A stretch of 41,385 nucleotides of DNA from a virus. The position numbers were made by a program, and so were the translations under genes. Shown here piece by piece: positions 20,951 to 30,646 of the stretch. The notes under the pieces are model-generated. The model searched no databases, had not been told where the DNA came from, and worked only from the letters and a program-made list of their open reading frames with translations. Position 1 is the stretch's first letter; each line of letters starts with the position of its first letter. Location: positions 1 to 41,385 of IMG/VR virus record IMGVR_UViG_3300006224_000018, one strand, 5' to 3'.

Positions 20951-21928
20951 CTATCCTAGTTCCTGAAACTCGAAGCGCACGATCGAGCGGCCCATCGTAT
21001 CGTGCGCCGTCTCAACGCCACGCTGCATATCGATCATCCCGAATACGGGATGCGCGTAGTTGGTCCCGGTGCCCGTCCACTGCCAGGGCGGGACGATGAT
21101 GGTCGGCATATCGAGCCTCTGCCGCACGAGCTGGTTCTGTAATCCATCCATACGGTAGCCGTCACGATCACCGATGAGCCACTCGAAGTTCTCCCGGTAC
21201 GCCTCGTCGTTGAACTTGCAGGCGACCTCAAAACGCCGGAGCGGCTTCATGCGGCTCTCCATCTGCGTTGACCCGTAGGCGCGCCCGGCGAGCATCATGG
21301 AGCTAGTGATCCGCCGTGCCGCGGGAACCATCGAGAACCATCCCGGCCCCGACGTGTACGAGCCCACCGTGCCAGAGCCGGGCAGACCCATGATTCGGCC
21401 AAGGAGGACGTTCCCCACCTCCATTGCGTTTACTTGCGAGTTATCGTAGTGCGATAGGCGCAACGTAAACACGTTCGACGATTGATTTGTGAACCAGTAG
21501 AAGATATTGTTCCCCCAGCGCCGGTTGCTATCGGCAGACATGGTTACCACGGTGCCGATCTGGGTTCCGTAGGTGCCGCTCGTGCCGTAGAACAGCTCCA
21601 GCGCCACCGTCTTCTGGTATCCGTATTCGCCGCTAGCGATAGTGTCCAGCACGTTAGACTTGACATTGATAAGCGCCACCGCATTGCAGCTCAGCGATCG
21701 CGGGAGCGTATAGCGAATCACCTTCGCCGAACCCGCTCCGCCACCGCTTGAGTAACGCGCGTCGGCAGCCGTGGCGAAGCGCCCAGGGCGGGACGGGATC
21801 AAGTTCATGGTGTTCTCAAGCTCGTACCCATTCCCGAAGATCGGAGAACTGACCGTCCCGTCCACGGCGGCATCGGGCCGATGCAGGTGGTTCTGCATCA
21901 TGAGCACGCACTTGTCCTGCCAGGACAT
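20951..21928 (-). CDS. Tail protein, distal tail/tip region
   Basis: 325 residues, beta-rich with many Gly/Ser/Thr. It lies after the large tail protein and before the lectin-like protein. Seen: SWQDKCVLMMQNHLHRPD at the start and a C-terminal beta segment (MGRSIVRFEFQEL). No motif that gives a precise role. ATG 21928 overlaps the preceding TAA (TAATG) with AAAGG in front. Assigned to the tail from position and composition. Confidence 0.65.
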   Translation of the reverse strand: MSWQDKCVLMMQNHLHRPDAAVDGTVSSPIFGNGYELENTMNLIPSRPGRFATAADARYSSGGGAGSAKVIRYTLPRSLSCNAVALINVKSNVLDTIASGEYGYQKTVALELFYGTSGTYGTQIGTVVTMSADSNRRWGNNIFYWFTNQSSNVFTLRLSHYDNSQVNAMEVGNVLLGRIMGLPGSGTVGSYTSGPGWFSMVPAARRITSSMMLAGRAYGSTQMESRMKPLRRFEVACKFNDEAYRENFEWLIGDRDGYRMDGLQNQLVRQRLDMPTIIVPPWQWTGTGTNYAHPVFGMIDMQRGVETAHDTMGRSIVRFEFQELG

Positions 21929-24804
21929 TAGTAGAACACCTTTCCGTTGAAGATCGCTTGCACGAGTGCCTGCGATCCTTGCGCCCCGGTGCCCGGAAGG
22001 TACGTCACGCGCTCTGCCAGGAACGTCTTCCCGTTCCACGAGGAGGATGCAACGCCGGCATTGATGAGCGCATGAGACATCGGGAACCGGCAGCGCATGA
22101 AATCGTCGGACTCCCCGTCGAGCTGGAACACGTCACCGGGGAGAATGTCCATGACCGACAGCTTGACCATCAGGAAGAGACGAACGCGCGGCGTGCACCT
22201 CCACCGGAGAAGGTTGTTCCTGATGGCGAGCGCCTCGTGCGCCCGGTAGACGTAGGGCAACTCGAGCCGAAGATCGTGCCGCCCATGGCGAGCCTGGGAC
22301 TCGCCACAGATCATGTAGATTTCGCCAGTCGGGATCGAGCCAAGCAAATCTGCCGGGCGCGTCGATGTTCCCGAGGCGTGCGTGTTGACTGGCCACCCGT
22401 GATCGGCCATGACCGTCGCGTCCGTGTTAAACCATAGCTCGCGCGTGTACGTCCCCGTGGCCGCCGAGTAGCCATAGACGAGCTTGAGATCGTTAACGAT
22501 GTCGCCCGACGACGTGAACCGATACTCGACCGCCGTCGTGTCGTTCTTGAGCGACAGCAAGCGGCGGTAAGTGACCGGATCTCCGCATTGCGGAAAGACG
22601 CAGCCAATGCGCCCGCGCGGATAGGCATCAGCCGGTGTCTTGAACGGTATACGAAAGGTATGGAGCCCCGGCACGCTGGCCTCGATCGAGCGAACGATCG
22701 CCTTAACAGTGGCCTCTCTCCCCACAGTAACAGCGATGCGGAACTTCTGCGCCGCTCCCCACTCCATCCCCGTCGCTGCGGATGCGGCATCGTCGAGAGC
22801 CGTCTTAGCTGTATCGAAGTCTCGATGGTCGCCCGTCTGGTAGGCAAGCTCGCTGAGAGAGATCGCCCCGCCCGCGAACGGCTGGACGGTTGAATCCAGG
22901 GCACGCCCGCCATAGGTCCAGATGAGATGTCGGATGATCTCTGCCGGATTGGAAATCAGGCTCGGTAGCGACGGCGGATTGAGCGCCGAATTGACTTCAG
23001 GGTAGGTTCCAGGGAACCCCGTCTCGGCCACCTGACCGAATCCGACATAGAACCCAGGGCGCGAACTTGGCACCGATGCCGCCGTGACGTGACCCACAAT
23101 CACGCGGTCGACGCGTCCGATTATCTTCTGCTCCTCGTCGTAAAGAGGATAACTGTAACTGTGAGCCTCGTTCTTCTCGAACATGCGTGACGGGTTGAAC
23201 TTGATGAGCAGCCCGCATTGGATAATATCGATGATGGTTGTAGCAACGCTCTTCGTCCACGTTGCAGTAAAGCGCATCCCGCGGCCCTTAACCGCAGCAG
23301 CATCATCCTGGCGGAATTCCCACCGCTCAACCTGCGGAGCGTAGTTGCGAAGCGTATCCGTCAGGTCGGCACTTGTCACCGTTAGCCGATTGGTGAGCCC
23401 AGCAGCGATAGTGGTCACGAGAGACCCGCTGGAACACAGCGGATGCCCACCATCAATCACGCTCGCGTAGTCTATATAGAAGTTGAAGGTAACGGTGCCC
23501 GATCCGCTAATGAGACGCCAGACGCAGTACGGACGGATCTCAAGAATGGAGCCGAGATTGTCCTCCGGACTCAGCTCATAGGTAACCCGTCTCGTGACCG
23601 TGCCGTTCGTGCTCACGTCGTCGCGAAGATAGGACAGCACGTCACCATCGATGATCTTTGCCGACTCGCGTGCATGTACTGTTGAAAAGCTCGTAAGAGA
23701 AGTCGTCCCCTGCAGTGGAGCGGGCGCCGTCGAGTCGGCTTCGCGCACGGGAATGACGTTCGCCACGCACTTGTACATCGATCCGAGCTTGGCAATGCCC
23801 AGCTCTTTGAGATCGTGAAACGAAGCGTTGTCCGTAAACTCGACAGCCAAGTCGGCACCAATCTGCGCCGACTCAAAGTAGGAGCCATCGTAGGCCGCCG
23901 CTGGATTCACCAGCGCGTGGCTGCCGCCACGAGACAGAAAGAGCGCCTGCCAGCTGCCAGAGGAGTTCTGCGTCTGAACGCCGGCCCCTGGCGTGTTCGA
24001 TGCCGAGAACACGTGGTAAGAGTTCTTCGGACTGCCGCTCACCGCATCGGGTGCCTTCTTCACTTCGTGGGAGAATGCCCCATTCATGCACGCCGGGAAC
24101 CACGGCTTGGTGGCAACGAGCGGCCCGTAGGTGCTCGACTCCATCCCTACCATGGACCACAGGCCGAAGTTTCCATACATGATCGGGAGCGGCAACCCGA
24201 CGTTCTCCTTGGGCGGATGCAGGAACACCTTCTGCGTGATCGAGTAGGGCGGGCAGCGGCGGTTCCAGCGGAGATCCTCCATGAGCCGAATCATGACTTC
24301 CCGTCCATCGTTCACGACCTCGAAGTCATAGAGGAGCCCGCGGAAGATGTAATGCCGAATCGCCTCCGTCTCGTACGTCTGCGCCTGCGAGGAGATGGTG
24401 TAGAAGATCGATGCGAACGCCGGTTGCGATCCCCATCCGTTCATAACGTCCATCAGGTAATCGCCGAGCCGTCCGTTGCGGATGCCGGTTCCAGGGAGCC
24501 CCTCGGGATTCGACGGATAGTTGAGCACGTTCTCCAGCGGAACCTTGACGTTGAGCGCCGTGATCGTGGTCCCGGCAACGAAGTCCTCAGCCGATCCCCG
24601 AATGAAACCCCACGCGATGTCAGAGATGTTTGTGATGCAAGGAATGGCTGGCGCGGCCACCGTCCCGATGATTGAGTAGTTCGGGATGTTCGTGTCGGCG
24701 TGACTCACGAGATAGAGATCGTTGGCGAGCTGCAAGCGCACGACAAGCCGCGCGTCAACGACGCCAGTGTCATAGAGAACGGCTTGCGTTCCGGAGTAGG
24801 CCAT
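21928..24804 (-). CDS. Large tail protein (tail tip / hub candidate)
   Basis: 958 residues, second largest in the window, immediately after the tape measure, where siphoviruses encode distal-tail, hub and tip proteins. Seen: N-terminal AVLYDTGVVDARLVVRLQLA, central beta-rich stretches, and a C-terminal WRCTPRVRLFLMVKLSVMDI with LPGDVFQLDGES, similar to the closing strand domain of many hub proteins. ATG 24804 follows the tape-measure stop without a gap. Role inferred from position. Confidence 0.75.
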   Translation of the reverse strand: MAYSGTQAVLYDTGVVDARLVVRLQLANDLYLVSHADTNIPNYSIIGTVAAPAIPCITNISDIAWGFIRGSAEDFVAGTTITALNVKVPLENVLNYPSNPEGLPGTGIRNGRLGDYLMDVMNGWGSQPAFASIFYTISSQAQTYETEAIRHYIFRGLLYDFEVVNDGREVMIRLMEDLRWNRRCPPYSITQKVFLHPPKENVGLPLPIMYGNFGLWSMVGMESSTYGPLVATKPWFPACMNGAFSHEVKKAPDAVSGSPKNSYHVFSASNTPGAGVQTQNSSGSWQALFLSRGGSHALVNPAAAYDGSYFESAQIGADLAVEFTDNASFHDLKELGIAKLGSMYKCVANVIPVREADSTAPAPLQGTTSLTSFSTVHARESAKIIDGDVLSYLRDDVSTNGTVTRRVTYELSPEDNLGSILEIRPYCVWRLISGSGTVTFNFYIDYASVIDGGHPLCSSGSLVTTIAAGLTNRLTVTSADLTDTLRNYAPQVERWEFRQDDAAAVKGRGMRFTATWTKSVATTIIDIIQCGLLIKFNPSRMFEKNEAHSYSYPLYDEEQKIIGRVDRVIVGHVTAASVPSSRPGFYVGFGQVAETGFPGTYPEVNSALNPPSLPSLISNPAEIIRHLIWTYGGRALDSTVQPFAGGAISLSELAYQTGDHRDFDTAKTALDDAASAATGMEWGAAQKFRIAVTVGREATVKAIVRSIEASVPGLHTFRIPFKTPADAYPRGRIGCVFPQCGDPVTYRRLLSLKNDTTAVEYRFTSSGDIVNDLKLVYGYSAATGTYTRELWFNTDATVMADHGWPVNTHASGTSTRPADLLGSIPTGEIYMICGESQARHGRHDLRLELPYVYRAHEALAIRNNLLRWRCTPRVRLFLMVKLSVMDILPGDVFQLDGESDDFMRCRFPMSHALINAGVASSSWNGKTFLAERVTYLPGTGAQGSQALVQAIFNGKVFY

Positions 24805-27800
24805 CTAGTAGCCCCGCGTGGAGTGCGTGAACGCTTGCGCTCTGACTAGGGAATCGCGTGTGCGCTCGGACGTAAAGAAGTCGGACACTGAGCGCGAGTC
24901 GAGCGCATTGATATGAATGATAAGCCGCTCGGTGTTCCCGAAGCGGCGGATGTCTTCCGTACTCGCATTCGGCGAGAGCGTCATCGTCTGCCCGCCGCCC
25001 TGGGTCCGCCAGGTGAGCCCGCCCGTAGCTGCCGCCTCAAGCAGTGGGCCGCCCGACGATAGCTGCCGCTCGAACTCACTGAAAAACTCGCCGCGCTCCC
25101 GCGCTTGGCGTGCCCGCGAACCAGCAGTGATGGCACCAAGGATACCGACAACGGGTAGGAATACGCCCGCCACTTGCCCGACAGTTTGCGCAACCGTGCC
25201 GAGAGTGCCCCCGATACGGGAGAGCAGGGACGCGCCCTGCTGGACGGGCTCACCGAATACCGTTGTCTTACCGATCGCGTCCACCTGCTCCGGCAGCTTG
25301 TCGAACTCGCGCGATACCTTGGCCGTGCTCGACGCGAGCCGTTCGAGGCCGCCCACCGCATCAGCAGTAGACTCGATCGTGCCGCCCACCGCTGAGGCTG
25401 TCCCGCCAGCACCGCCGGCCGCCGCGGACAGACCGGAAAGGAGCTTCGGCAGCGAGCGCACGAAGTCAACCATGGCGAGGATCAGATCATCGATCGTGGT
25501 CCTCGTTGCATTGGCGATGTTGCCGAGGGCATCGATCGACTCGGCGAGCTGATCGACTTGTTTCCCCGCCTTCGCCTTCTTTTCTTCGTCGTCCTTGATC
25601 TCCTTCCCAGTGATGGCGCTGATTGCCGGCATACCCTGCGGCAACCCTTCCCTGATCCCCGCTGGCCCCTGGAGTCCAAGGTCCATCAGGTTGAGCCGGT
25701 CCATCTCCCACTGTGCGCGAAACCCGCGCGCCATGGCGGCTGCGGCCATCTCCCCAGCGATCTCCGCTTTCAGCTCGACGGGCTCCGTATCGATGTCGAG
25801 CTTCATCACGAGTTCAGGTAACCCGATCGACTCAATCAGCGCATCAACCTCGGACTTGACGTCAGCGATCTGATCCGTATTGAACGTGAGCGCCACTCGC
25901 GGCAGGTTGAGCAGCTGGCGCAGACTGGCGACCGCCTCCTTGGCATTCTCAATCTCCCCGGTTCCTTCCAGTTGCAGCCGCACAGGAGGCAGGTCAACAG
26001 CCGCCGCTACTGTGTCTAGCAATGCGCGCAGTTCTGTGAGCCGCTCCACGTCCTCTATCTGCACCTTGAGATCAGGGAGCGCGAACTCGTCGGATAGCTT
26101 CTCGACCGCAGAGCGGACCTCTTCGAGCTGCCCGGCACCCTGCAGCTTGAGTTCAATCTCGGGGATCTCAAGCATGCGGGTCAGATCATCGGCTGCGTTC
26201 CTGGCATCAGCCTGCAACCGATCCCACGGCTGCTGGCCATACTCTATGTGGAGTGGGATAGGTGGTAGCGCAAGCGAAGCCGCGCGCCGGTGAATCTCAT
26301 CCAGCACGTCAACCTGCTTGGCAAGGCCATCCGTAGTCTCGCCGGTGGCCTTCGCACGCTTCTCCTCGGCATCGATAAGATCAGCGAGCGTCTCGTTTTG
26401 CTTGGTGATGAGAAACGCCTGCGTGGCAAGGTCGCCGCTGTTGATGTCTGCAGCGGGGCGGCTTAGGACGCCGCCCTCGAAGGTGCGCCCGGCTTGGCGG
26501 GCAAGCTCTCGCGCTCGGTCAACGGGAAGCGCAGTAAGCCGCTCCTGTAGGCTCGTCTGCGTCAGCCGCGCATCGGCATCTGACATGATCCCCGCACGTT
26601 GACGCGTCCACTCGTTGAGCGACGTGGTTAGTCGATCAAGCAGCCTGTCCGACTTGCCAATGAGACCCTCGATCGACTCCGCAATCTCGGCCATCGCCGG
26701 AGCTAGCCCCGCCGCGAAGGCCGTGAACCCGCCCTTTAGACGATTGATCGAGTCTCCGAAGCGATCTGCGGCTGCGGAATTCTCATCCGAGACGGTGCCG
26801 ATCCGCTCGATCTCATCCGCCGCTGCTTCGATGTCCTTCCGCCCGCCCCGCATCATGGCGAGAAGGTTCGCGTTCCTGACATGCAGGACGTCGAGCGCGA
26901 CGGCGGTACGCGTGCTCGTGTTCTCGATCTTCGAGAGCCCGTCGGCCACCTGGAGAAACGCCTCGTCGAGAGGGACGCGCGCCAGCTCCTCGGCTGAGAG
27001 CTTGATCTCGCGGAAGCGATCCGCGGCGGTCGACTCGGGATCCGCGAGCGCGTCCTGCATGGACTGCGAGAGCCCGCGGAAGGCCATGATCAGGTCCGAC
27101 GACTCGGCCCCGAACTGGCGCGCTGCGTTCGTGAGCACGATCAGGCGCGAGGCTGACATGTCGAAGGCCGCCGCCATGTCGTAGGCTTTGTCCGCTTCCC
27201 CGATGGCCGAGAACAGCTTTTGAATGGTGAGGTAGCCGGTCGCTGCCGCGACGAGACCGCCCACGGCGCCGCCCATGAGCCCTACGCCAGCCGCTGCTGC
27301 TGCCGTGCCCGTCTCTGTCGCGGTGATAGTGGCGCCGAGCTTCCCTAGCCCACCGGACGCGACCACCGCGGCCGCCCCCAAGGAGCCGACCCCGCCCGCC
27401 GCCCCGGCAGCCGTCGCCCCCAAGGCGCCAAATCCAGCCGCCGCCGCAGACGCCGCCTCGGCCGAGAGCACGAGTTCGGGCGTGACCATCCCCACCGCGG
27501 CGCCGATCTGCCCGAGCCCGCCCGACGCCATGACCGCCGATGCGCCCAGCCGCTCCAGGGCGGTTCCTTCAACCGCCGTCACCGCCCCGAGCTGCCCCAG
27601 CCCGCCCGTCGAGGCCACCGCCGCCTTCACCAGCGCATCAACCCCGCCAGCCGCCGCTGCGCTCACTCCGCCCAATTCGGCCAGGTAGGCGGAAAGAGAC
27701 GCCGCCGCGGAGGACGCCGCACTTGTGCCGGCAGTCATCGTGCCGACCGCGGCACCCGTCGCCGTGAGCGCCGCGTCCGTCTTCGCCGCCGCCGCGGACA

Positions 27801-27888
27801 CGCCGACGAGCGACGCCTGGAGCTTCTCCAGCGTCCGCTCGGCGTCCTGCGCCGTTAGGTTGACCTTGATCTCTAGGGCTTCAGGCAT
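24805..27888 (-). CDS. Tail tape measure protein
   Basis: 1027 residues; sets tail length. Seen: a helical N-terminus, an Ala/Gly-rich region (about 60-215) with recurring GGLGQLGA, GGLGQIGA, GGVGSLGA and GGLGKLGA units, a charged helical region, five recurring units of about 40 residues (544-700, each ending in a LPxLKxQ-type strand), and a hydrophobic part near 830-930 with GTLGTVAQTVGQVAGVFLPV. By the usual 1.5 angstrom per residue rule the tail would be roughly 150 nm. It follows the chaperone pair, the expected place. Confidence 0.92.
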   Translation of the reverse strand: MPEALEIKVNLTAQDAERTLEKLQASLVGVSAAAAKTDAALTATGAAVGTMTAGTSAASSAAASLSAYLAELGGVSAAAAGGVDALVKAAVASTGGLGQLGAVTAVEGTALERLGASAVMASGGLGQIGAAVGMVTPELVLSAEAASAAAAGFGALGATAAGAAGGVGSLGAAAVVASGGLGKLGATITATETGTAAAAAGVGLMGGAVGGLVAAATGYLTIQKLFSAIGEADKAYDMAAAFDMSASRLIVLTNAARQFGAESSDLIMAFRGLSQSMQDALADPESTAADRFREIKLSAEELARVPLDEAFLQVADGLSKIENTSTRTAVALDVLHVRNANLLAMMRGGRKDIEAAADEIERIGTVSDENSAAADRFGDSINRLKGGFTAFAAGLAPAMAEIAESIEGLIGKSDRLLDRLTTSLNEWTRQRAGIMSDADARLTQTSLQERLTALPVDRARELARQAGRTFEGGVLSRPAADINSGDLATQAFLITKQNETLADLIDAEEKRAKATGETTDGLAKQVDVLDEIHRRAASLALPPIPLHIEYGQQPWDRLQADARNAADDLTRMLEIPEIELKLQGAGQLEEVRSAVEKLSDEFALPDLKVQIEDVERLTELRALLDTVAAAVDLPPVRLQLEGTGEIENAKEAVASLRQLLNLPRVALTFNTDQIADVKSEVDALIESIGLPELVMKLDIDTEPVELKAEIAGEMAAAAMARGFRAQWEMDRLNLMDLGLQGPAGIREGLPQGMPAISAITGKEIKDDEEKKAKAGKQVDQLAESIDALGNIANATRTTIDDLILAMVDFVRSLPKLLSGLSAAAGGAGGTASAVGGTIESTADAVGGLERLASSTAKVSREFDKLPEQVDAIGKTTVFGEPVQQGASLLSRIGGTLGTVAQTVGQVAGVFLPVVGILGAITAGSRARQARERGEFFSEFERQLSSGGPLLEAAATGGLTWRTQGGGQTMTLSPNASTEDIRRFGNTERLIIHINALDSRSVSDFFTSERTRDSLVRAQAFTHSTRGY

Positions 27889-28119
27889 CTACCGATCCGC
27901 GAGAAGGGCCAGAAGGATCTCTGCCATCCACGTCGCCTCGCTTGCCCGCTCATGGTCAGCGAGCCGGTCCTGTGCTTCCTCGAGCGCGAGCGCCCGAGCG
28001 CGCTCGACGATCACCATCTCGGCTGCGATCTCATCCGCCGGCCGGTTGAGAATGGCGAGCGGTGTCTGCCCGCTGACGCGCGCGAGGCCGAGAACGCGGC
28101 GTGCCATTTCCGGCGGCAA
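27889..28119 (-). CDS. Tail assembly chaperone, T frame (made by +1 frameshift)
   Basis: The frame is open from 28155 to 27889, and overlaps the end of the G-type gene. The residues from TTG 28119 give 76 aa, helical and charged (VIVERARALALEEAQDRL, ATWMAEILLALL). Siphoviruses make a G protein and a G-T fusion by ribosomal slippage just ahead of the tape measure. Here T lies in the +1 frame relative to G. TTG 28119 and ATG 28107 have no convincing ribosome site, so I favour synthesis as a fusion. Confidence 0.75.
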   Translation of the reverse strand: MPPEMARRVLGLARVSGQTPLAILNRPADEIAAEMVIVERARALALEEAQDRLADHERASEATWMAEILLALLADR

Positions 28120-28573
28120 CCGTCGTGCGAAAGGAATACCCGAGGGACTCTCGGATCATCTCGGTTGCCGCTTGCGCAATCAGCATGACGCGGTGCGGGC
28201 CGATGTCCCGAACATCCACCGGCGGCGGGATGATCGGCTGACCGCCAGCGTCGAGCATCGGCCGCACCTCGTCACCGTCCTTGAACGCGAGCACCACGTC
28301 GGGGATGAGTTCCCGCTCGACGTAATCGAGCACCCGGCGGGCGCGCTCCCCGGTGAGCGTCGTCACCGGCGGGGCGGGAGGAGGAGAGGCCACCGCATCC
28401 TCCTCCCGCCCCTTTTCTCGTGCCTCGTAAGCTGCGACACGCTTCTCCTCGCGGGTCCGCGTGTCCTCTTCGCCACCGAACATGAGCCGCTCGTACTCGC
28501 TCCACACGGCAAAGCGTGGCGTGCGGATGGTGACCGTGAGCCCGTTCCCAAGCTCCACGTCTTTCGTTCTCAT
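28031..28573 (-). CDS. Tail assembly chaperone, G frame
   Basis: 180 residues. Seen: beta-type N-terminus (DVELGNGLTVTIRTPRFAVW), an acidic/Arg helix, a Pro-rich linker (SPPPAPPV) and a helical C-terminus (HRVMLIAQAATEMIRESLGY). After about residue 148 the sequence becomes basic and low-complexity, as expected once the productive path shifts to the T frame. AAAGGGGCAACCG directly precedes ATG 28573. It binds the tape measure during tail assembly. Confidence 0.75.
   Translation of the reverse strand: MRTKDVELGNGLTVTIRTPRFAVWSEYERLMFGGEEDTRTREEKRVAAYEAREKGREEDAVASPPPAPPVTTLTGERARRVLDYVERELIPDVVLAFKDGDEVRPMLDAGGQPIIPPPVDVRDIGPHRVMLIAQAATEMIRESLGYSFRTTVAAGNGTPRSRPRARQRADTARHSQPAGG
28129..28135 (-). 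other. Candidate +1 frameshift site (TCC TTT C)
   Basis: In the G frame the codons TCC (complement 28133-28135) and TTT (complement 28130-28132, codon 148) are followed by C. A tRNA-Phe on TTT can re-pair on TTC one base forward. The T frame is first open after a TGA at 28156-28158, so any shift must lie between there and 28034. Confidence 0.4.
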
Positions 28574-28600
28574 CGGTTGCCCCTTTCGTTCATTCCCGGT

Positions 28601-29800
28601 CTAGACGTAGGTGTCGTACTTGGTGCCGCCAGGCGCCGTACCCGTGCCCTGCCGCAGATTCTTCATGACCATCTCGATCGGAGTTCCGATCGACCAGTTA
28701 GAAGATCCCGCCCGCGGCGCCTGCGCCCGCACGGTGAAAGTCATCGCCTGAAGATCAGCCCCGCGCGTACCACGCTGAATACGAGTCACCACGGCGTTGC
28801 TCAGATTGAAGCTGAGCGCGTAGTTCGTCGGATCGTCGGGCCGCAGGAAATCCCAATAGAGCGTTGCCGCCTTCGGCGTATCGTTCGCCGTGTATCCGGC
28901 CGCCTCGTTGAGCAGGTCATAGCAGTCCGACTCGGCATCCACGGTGAAGGTCGCCGTCACCTCGCGGGAGTCCGAGCGGTCAGGCTGCACCCCGGCGCGA
29001 ATCGCCGCCCCGCCGTAGGTGATGAACGAGTCACGCGAGAGCTTGTTGTCAATGTTGATCTCGAACGAGCGGACGCGCATGTTCCGCTTGCCGGTCGCTG
29101 ACCCTTGAACGTAGACGACCATCGCGCTTGATGCGGGGACGGCATCGTTCGCGCTCTTAAGGTGAGAAGAGCGAATAAGCTCCTCGGCTGGAGATTGTCC
29201 CGTGGTCGTACCATCGGGCGGTAGGTTCGCCGTATTCGTAACGGTCGTGAACCACTGATCCGTCGAAGCCAGGAACTGCTGCGAGCAGCGGAGCAGTCCA
29301 TCGTCAGCCGACATGCTGATCCGCGTCGTGTTGCACTTCGCGCCGGAGACCTGCACTTCGCTATAAGCGGTCGCCCCAGACGAGGGAACGATGAGCGCCG
29401 TGTGCGAAAGGAAGTAGTACGACGGGAGCGTGTTGATCGGCGTCGTCAACGTGTCATCGCGCATCGTGATCGTGTGAGTGTACGGGCTGGCGCCAGCCGT
29501 AACGAGATTCCCGAACGCGGCTCCCAGCAGTACCGCATGAACGCCCGAGTAGCGCATCGCGTAATCGAGCGTGAACCGCGGATCCTGCGGGTCCAGATCG
29601 AACGTATTCCGGTCCACGGAGGCCGCGGCCCCGGTGCACTCCTTGTAGTCGGTTTCCGTGTTCTCGTGATCGTTGTCCCAGTTCTCGAAGTACTGCTTCA
29701 AGCCAATGGTTGCCAGCGTGCCGAAGTTCGTCGGGTACGTCCCGTAGGACGCTTCCTTCATGAACCAGAGCCTCGCTGCTGATCCGCGTGGACGAGCCAT
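28601..29800 (-). CDS. Major tail (tube) protein
   Basis: 399 residues. Seen: N-terminal WFMKEASYGTYPT and LKQYFENWDNDHENTETDYK, beta-rich throughout, with VRSFEINIDNKLSRDSFITY and a C-terminal MTFTVRAQAPR. The pattern and the place just before the chaperones are those of siphovirus tube proteins, with an enlarged inserted or appended domain. GGAAGATAG ends directly at ATG 29800. Confidence 0.85.
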   Translation of the reverse strand: MARPRGSAARLWFMKEASYGTYPTNFGTLATIGLKQYFENWDNDHENTETDYKECTGAAASVDRNTFDLDPQDPRFTLDYAMRYSGVHAVLLGAAFGNLVTAGASPYTHTITMRDDTLTTPINTLPSYYFLSHTALIVPSSGATAYSEVQVSGAKCNTTRISMSADDGLLRCSQQFLASTDQWFTTVTNTANLPPDGTTTGQSPAEELIRSSHLKSANDAVPASSAMVVYVQGSATGKRNMRVRSFEINIDNKLSRDSFITYGGAAIRAGVQPDRSDSREVTATFTVDAESDCYDLLNEAAGYTANDTPKAATLYWDFLRPDDPTNYALSFNLSNAVVTRIQRGTRGADLQAMTFTVRAQAPRAGSSNWSIGTPIEMVMKNLRQGTGTAPGGTKYDTYV

Positions 29801-29809
29801 CTATCTTCC

Positions 29810-30646
29810 CTATCCGGTTGCCACTTCCGTCATGCCCGGCTCGTCCACTGAGACGAGCAACACGAACTCAAACATCCCCTTGTCGCGCGCCCATGACATG
29901 CCGAGGTCCGGTGCCGCGGCTAGCATCCGCCACGACGCCACGATCACGCCGTCATCCACGAGCCCCGCGAATGCTTCCGCATACGCGGCGTGGAACGCGC
30001 GCCTAATGTCATGCCCTATGAATCCCATGTCGGAGTCGAGCACGTCCGCACCGACGACCACGTTTCGGTCGTAGGCGACGCAGTGGATCTCGAGCGTCGT
30101 CAGCACTGTGCCGACCTGCGCCCCGCCGATCGTGTCGTCCTCGCTCCGGTAGCTGACCGCGGCCATGCCGACATACGGGAGGAGCTTCTCCGCGTCTTCC
30201 CATGTGCGAAGCCCGCGCTCGACACGCGCGAAGTTCGTGAAGTACCCGTTCGCGGTCGTGATCTTCGAGAGCGCCCGGAGCGCCCACAGGATCGCGCGGT
30301 CGGTCTTCTTCCCCTGGTCCACCTGCCAGACGGCTGTACCGATGGCCGCGCTCAGATTCGTGCCAGGAATGCGGATGTAGAGAACAGCCCCGGCCAGGGA
30401 CGGAGAAACAAGCCCGACGAGCAGCGGAATCCGCAGCGTACGATCGGTGACCGCGATCGAGGCCGTGCCCGAATAGTTGCCGTTGCCATTGGTCGCATCG
30501 CTCTGGACGGCGTATACCTTGACTGTCAGGTAGTCGGTGGCGGCCACGCGCTCGCAGCGCACGTACCACTTGCGCGTGCGCTCGTGGAGGTAGAGCGCCG
30601 CGACGGGCTCATAGAACGTGACGCCGCTGACCTTCGACCACTTCAT
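29810..30646 (-). CDS. Tail terminator/completion protein with extra N-terminal domain
   Basis: 278 residues. The C-terminal part from about 117 (AILWALRALSKITTANGYFT, FARVERGLRTW) matches the pattern of phage tail-terminator proteins, which stop tube growth and join the head. Residues 1-115 form a separate beta-rich domain (KWYVRCERVAATDYLTVKVY) not usual in that family. ATG 30646 shares a base with the upstream stop. Confidence 0.7.
   Translation of the reverse strand: MKWSKVSGVTFYEPVAALYLHERTRKWYVRCERVAATDYLTVKVYAVQSDATNGNGNYSGTASIAVTDRTLRIPLLVGLVSPSLAGAVLYIRIPGTNLSAAIGTAVWQVDQGKKTDRAILWALRALSKITTANGYFTNFARVERGLRTWEDAEKLLPYVGMAAVSYRSEDDTIGGAQVGTVLTTLEIHCVAYDRNVVVGADVLDSDMGFIGHDIRRAFHAAYAEAFAGLVDDGVIVASWRMLAAAPDLGMSWARDKGMFEFVLLVSVDEPGMTEVATG
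29814..29822 (-). promoter_or_regulatory. GGCAACCGG leader motif before tail tube gene
   Basis: Lies 14-22 bases before the tail-tube ATG, spacing nearly identical to the copy before the tail-tip gene (15-23). It also encodes the last residues of the upstream gene (VATG, stop). Function unknown. Confidence 0.35.

Noticed and set aside
27725-29101. 458-codon plus-strand ORF opposite the tape measure, chaperones and tail tube
   Set aside because: It is an antisense image of strongly supported structural genes, Arg/Ser/Ala-rich and without recognisable motifs.
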